From: a virus
DNA: 37,701 nucleotides
Virus record (IMG/VR): IMGVR_UViG_3300011253_001008
Location: 1 to 37,701 of that record
Strand: one strand, 5' to 3'
The notes beneath the pieces were generated by a model. That model ran no database searches and had not been told where the DNA came from. It saw only the letters and a program-made list of their open reading frames with translations. Each line of letters starts with the position of its first letter. Position 1 is the stretch's first letter. This document shows positions 36,941-37,701 of the stretch, piece after piece. Position numbers and translations under genes: made by a program.

Positions 36941-37153
36941 ATGCGGCGCTATCTGCTCAACATCCTCATTGGCCTTGACCAGCTTGGCAATGCGATCCTG
37001 GGCGGCGATCCAGATGAGACCATTTCAAGCCGCTGCGCCAAGGCGGCTTATGGTTCTGGGTTCTGGCGTCTTGGCCAGATCCTTGAGGCCATAGACCCCG
37101 GCCACCTCGCCCGCACGGTTGAGCGTGATGAGGGCAAGGATCAGGTGCTTTAA
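36941..37153 (+). CDS. Small conserved phage protein
   Basis: This 70-residue protein reads MRRYLLNILIGLDQLGNAIL then GGDPDETISSR, an Ala/Lys segment, and AIDPGHLARTVERDEGK. The pattern 'LN.LiGGDPDETiSSR.AKa.......C..L..lD.~H...s.e.DEG' is one I recognise from many phages, always of unknown function and often near HNH/terminase genes. A good CGGAGG ribosome site precedes it. Confidence 0.75.
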   Translation: MRRYLLNILIGLDQLGNAILGGDPDETISSRCAKAAYGSGFWRLGQILEAIDPGHLARTVERDEGKDQVL

Positions 37154-37162
37154 CCCAGCCCG

Positions 37163-37570
37163 ATGGCTAACCTTAAATCAGCCCCGGCGCGCCTCGGGGG
37201 ATTGCCGCCGGTCCTGGGTGCGGCAAGTAAACAAGATGCCCAAAGGCAACGTGATCAGGCGCGTGATCAGAAACACAAATGGCGCAAGCTATACAGCACC
37301 AAACGCTGGCGCACCCTCCGCCTTGAGATCCTGGATCGGGATGGCTGGACGTGCCAGCAAACCGGCCAGTTGCTCACCGGCAAAGCGCCCGCGCCAAACA
37401 GCCCAGTGGTGGATCACATCATACCGCACCGCGGTGATCTAGCCCTGTTTTGGGATCCTGCAAACCTGCAAGCGGTGACCAAGGGTTACCACGACAGCGA
37501 AAAGCAACGCCAAGAGAAAAGCGGCCAGGATGCCCCCGCGATCAAGCGCAGGGGGTGGGTTGGTTTCTGA
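37163..37570 (+). CDS. HNH endonuclease
   Basis: This 135-residue nuclease has the HNH motif in VVDHIIPHRGD (first His), DPANLQAV (Asn) and KGYHDSEKQ (last His). Many family members carry two C-x-x-C zinc sites; here only one Cys remains (TCQQTGQLL), so the fold is probably stabilised differently. HNH proteins placed next to terS are needed for cos cleavage and DNA packaging in HK97-like phages. It is the last intact phage gene before the right edge. Confidence 0.9.
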   Translation: MANLKSAPARLGGLPPVLGAASKQDAQRQRDQARDQKHKWRKLYSTKRWRTLRLEILDRDGWTCQQTGQLLTGKAPAPNSPVVDHIIPHRGDLALFWDPANLQAVTKGYHDSEKQRQEKSGQDAPAIKRRGWVGF

Positions 37571-37604
37571 AACCGGCCAATCCGGCCCACCCACGTTCTC
37601 CGCC

Positions 37605-37701
37605 ATGGTCACCGCCTCTTCCAGCGTCGCCACCACTTTGGCGCCTTCCGCCTGAAAATCCGGCTGCCGGGTGATGACGATATTGGTACGGCCATCACCC
37701 G
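37605..37701 (-). pseudogene. folA: Fragment of a dihydrofolate reductase gene at the right edge
   Basis: Read leftwards from 37699 the frame gives GDGRTNIVITRQPDFQAEGA, then KVVATLEEAVTMAE, which follows the FolA pattern '(P)GRTNIVvTR...f.a.Ga.vv.sLeeAl..A'. After that the match stops: the frame runs on as ENVGGPDWPVSETN, with no 'vIGG' motif, into the antisense of the HNH gene. The fragment is cut by the window edge on one side and by an apparent junction near 37605 on the other. It fits no phage gene arrangement. Confidence 0.6.

Noticed and set aside
37439-37636. 65-codon minus-strand frame at the right edge as a membrane protein
   Set aside because: It is a fusion of the folA fragment end with antisense of the HNH gene; its hydrophobic stretch is antisense sequence.
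1-37701. Mu-like transposable phage, suggested by host-like DNA at the right edge
   Set aside because: There is no DDE transposase or MuB-like ATPase, and a tyrosine integrase with xis and a good attP is present.

Overview
The window looks like an essentially complete temperate siphophage (HK97-fold head, long non-contractile tail) of an alphaproteobacterium, most likely Rhodobacterales. The grounds are a head gene order of small terminase, large terminase, portal, protease and capsid; GTA-like tail assembly proteins; high GC (about 60% by eye); and the alphaproteobacterial character of the integrase, SSB, endolysin and small conserved phage proteins. Genes are packed with TAATG, TGATG, ATGA and GTGA stop/start overlaps.

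Layout, left to right. 28-12185: packaging, head, connector and tail genes, ending in tail-tip proteins. 12189-16079: a 1296-residue tail-tip/host-specificity protein. 16218-17971: lysis cassette (holin, small membrane protein, M15 endolysin, candidate unimolecular spanin). 17971-20405: an HTH-metallophosphatase, a membrane protein, SSB and a dNMP-kinase-like protein. 20406-20769: non-coding, with the 5' half of a tRNA-Ser(GCU) gene flanked by matching direct repeats, the best attP candidate. 20770-23493: a seven-gene overlapping operon of unknown function. 23610-25062: a cassette of small, mostly acidic proteins ending in an HTH protein, each with the same AAGGACCG-type leader and with different codon use. 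25190-29421: virion, fibre and adhesin-like genes, including one with about twenty 21-residue repeats. 29319-30983 (minus): integrase, excisionase and two small genes. 31229-31573 (minus) and 31801-32061 (plus): XRE repressor and Cro-like protein around a divergent control region. 32051-35677: replication genes (zinc-finger/TOPRIM primase, D5-like SF3 helicase, zinc-ribbon protein). 35678-36129: an AT-rich iteron array, probably the replication origin. 36130-37570: a possible late regulator, a small conserved phage protein and an HNH endonuclease, which in a circular map would sit just before the terminase.

How it works together. Five copies of a CACATTWWAATGTG-like palindrome lie at the control region, before the attP-side operon and before the lysis genes, so one repressor may coordinate int/xis, replication, lysis and accessory genes. 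The replication genes act on the adjacent iterons. Late genes run from the terminase through lysis, with the major capsid gene boxed between two terminator-like hairpins.

The oddest signals are near-total absence of GANTC (two sites found by eye where over a hundred would be expected) with strong excess of GATC; an attP about 9 kb from its integrase that carries a 5' rather than a 3' tRNA half; an acr-aca-like small-gene cassette; and a fragment of a dihydrofolate reductase gene at the extreme right edge, which suggests a host junction or a chimeric join there.
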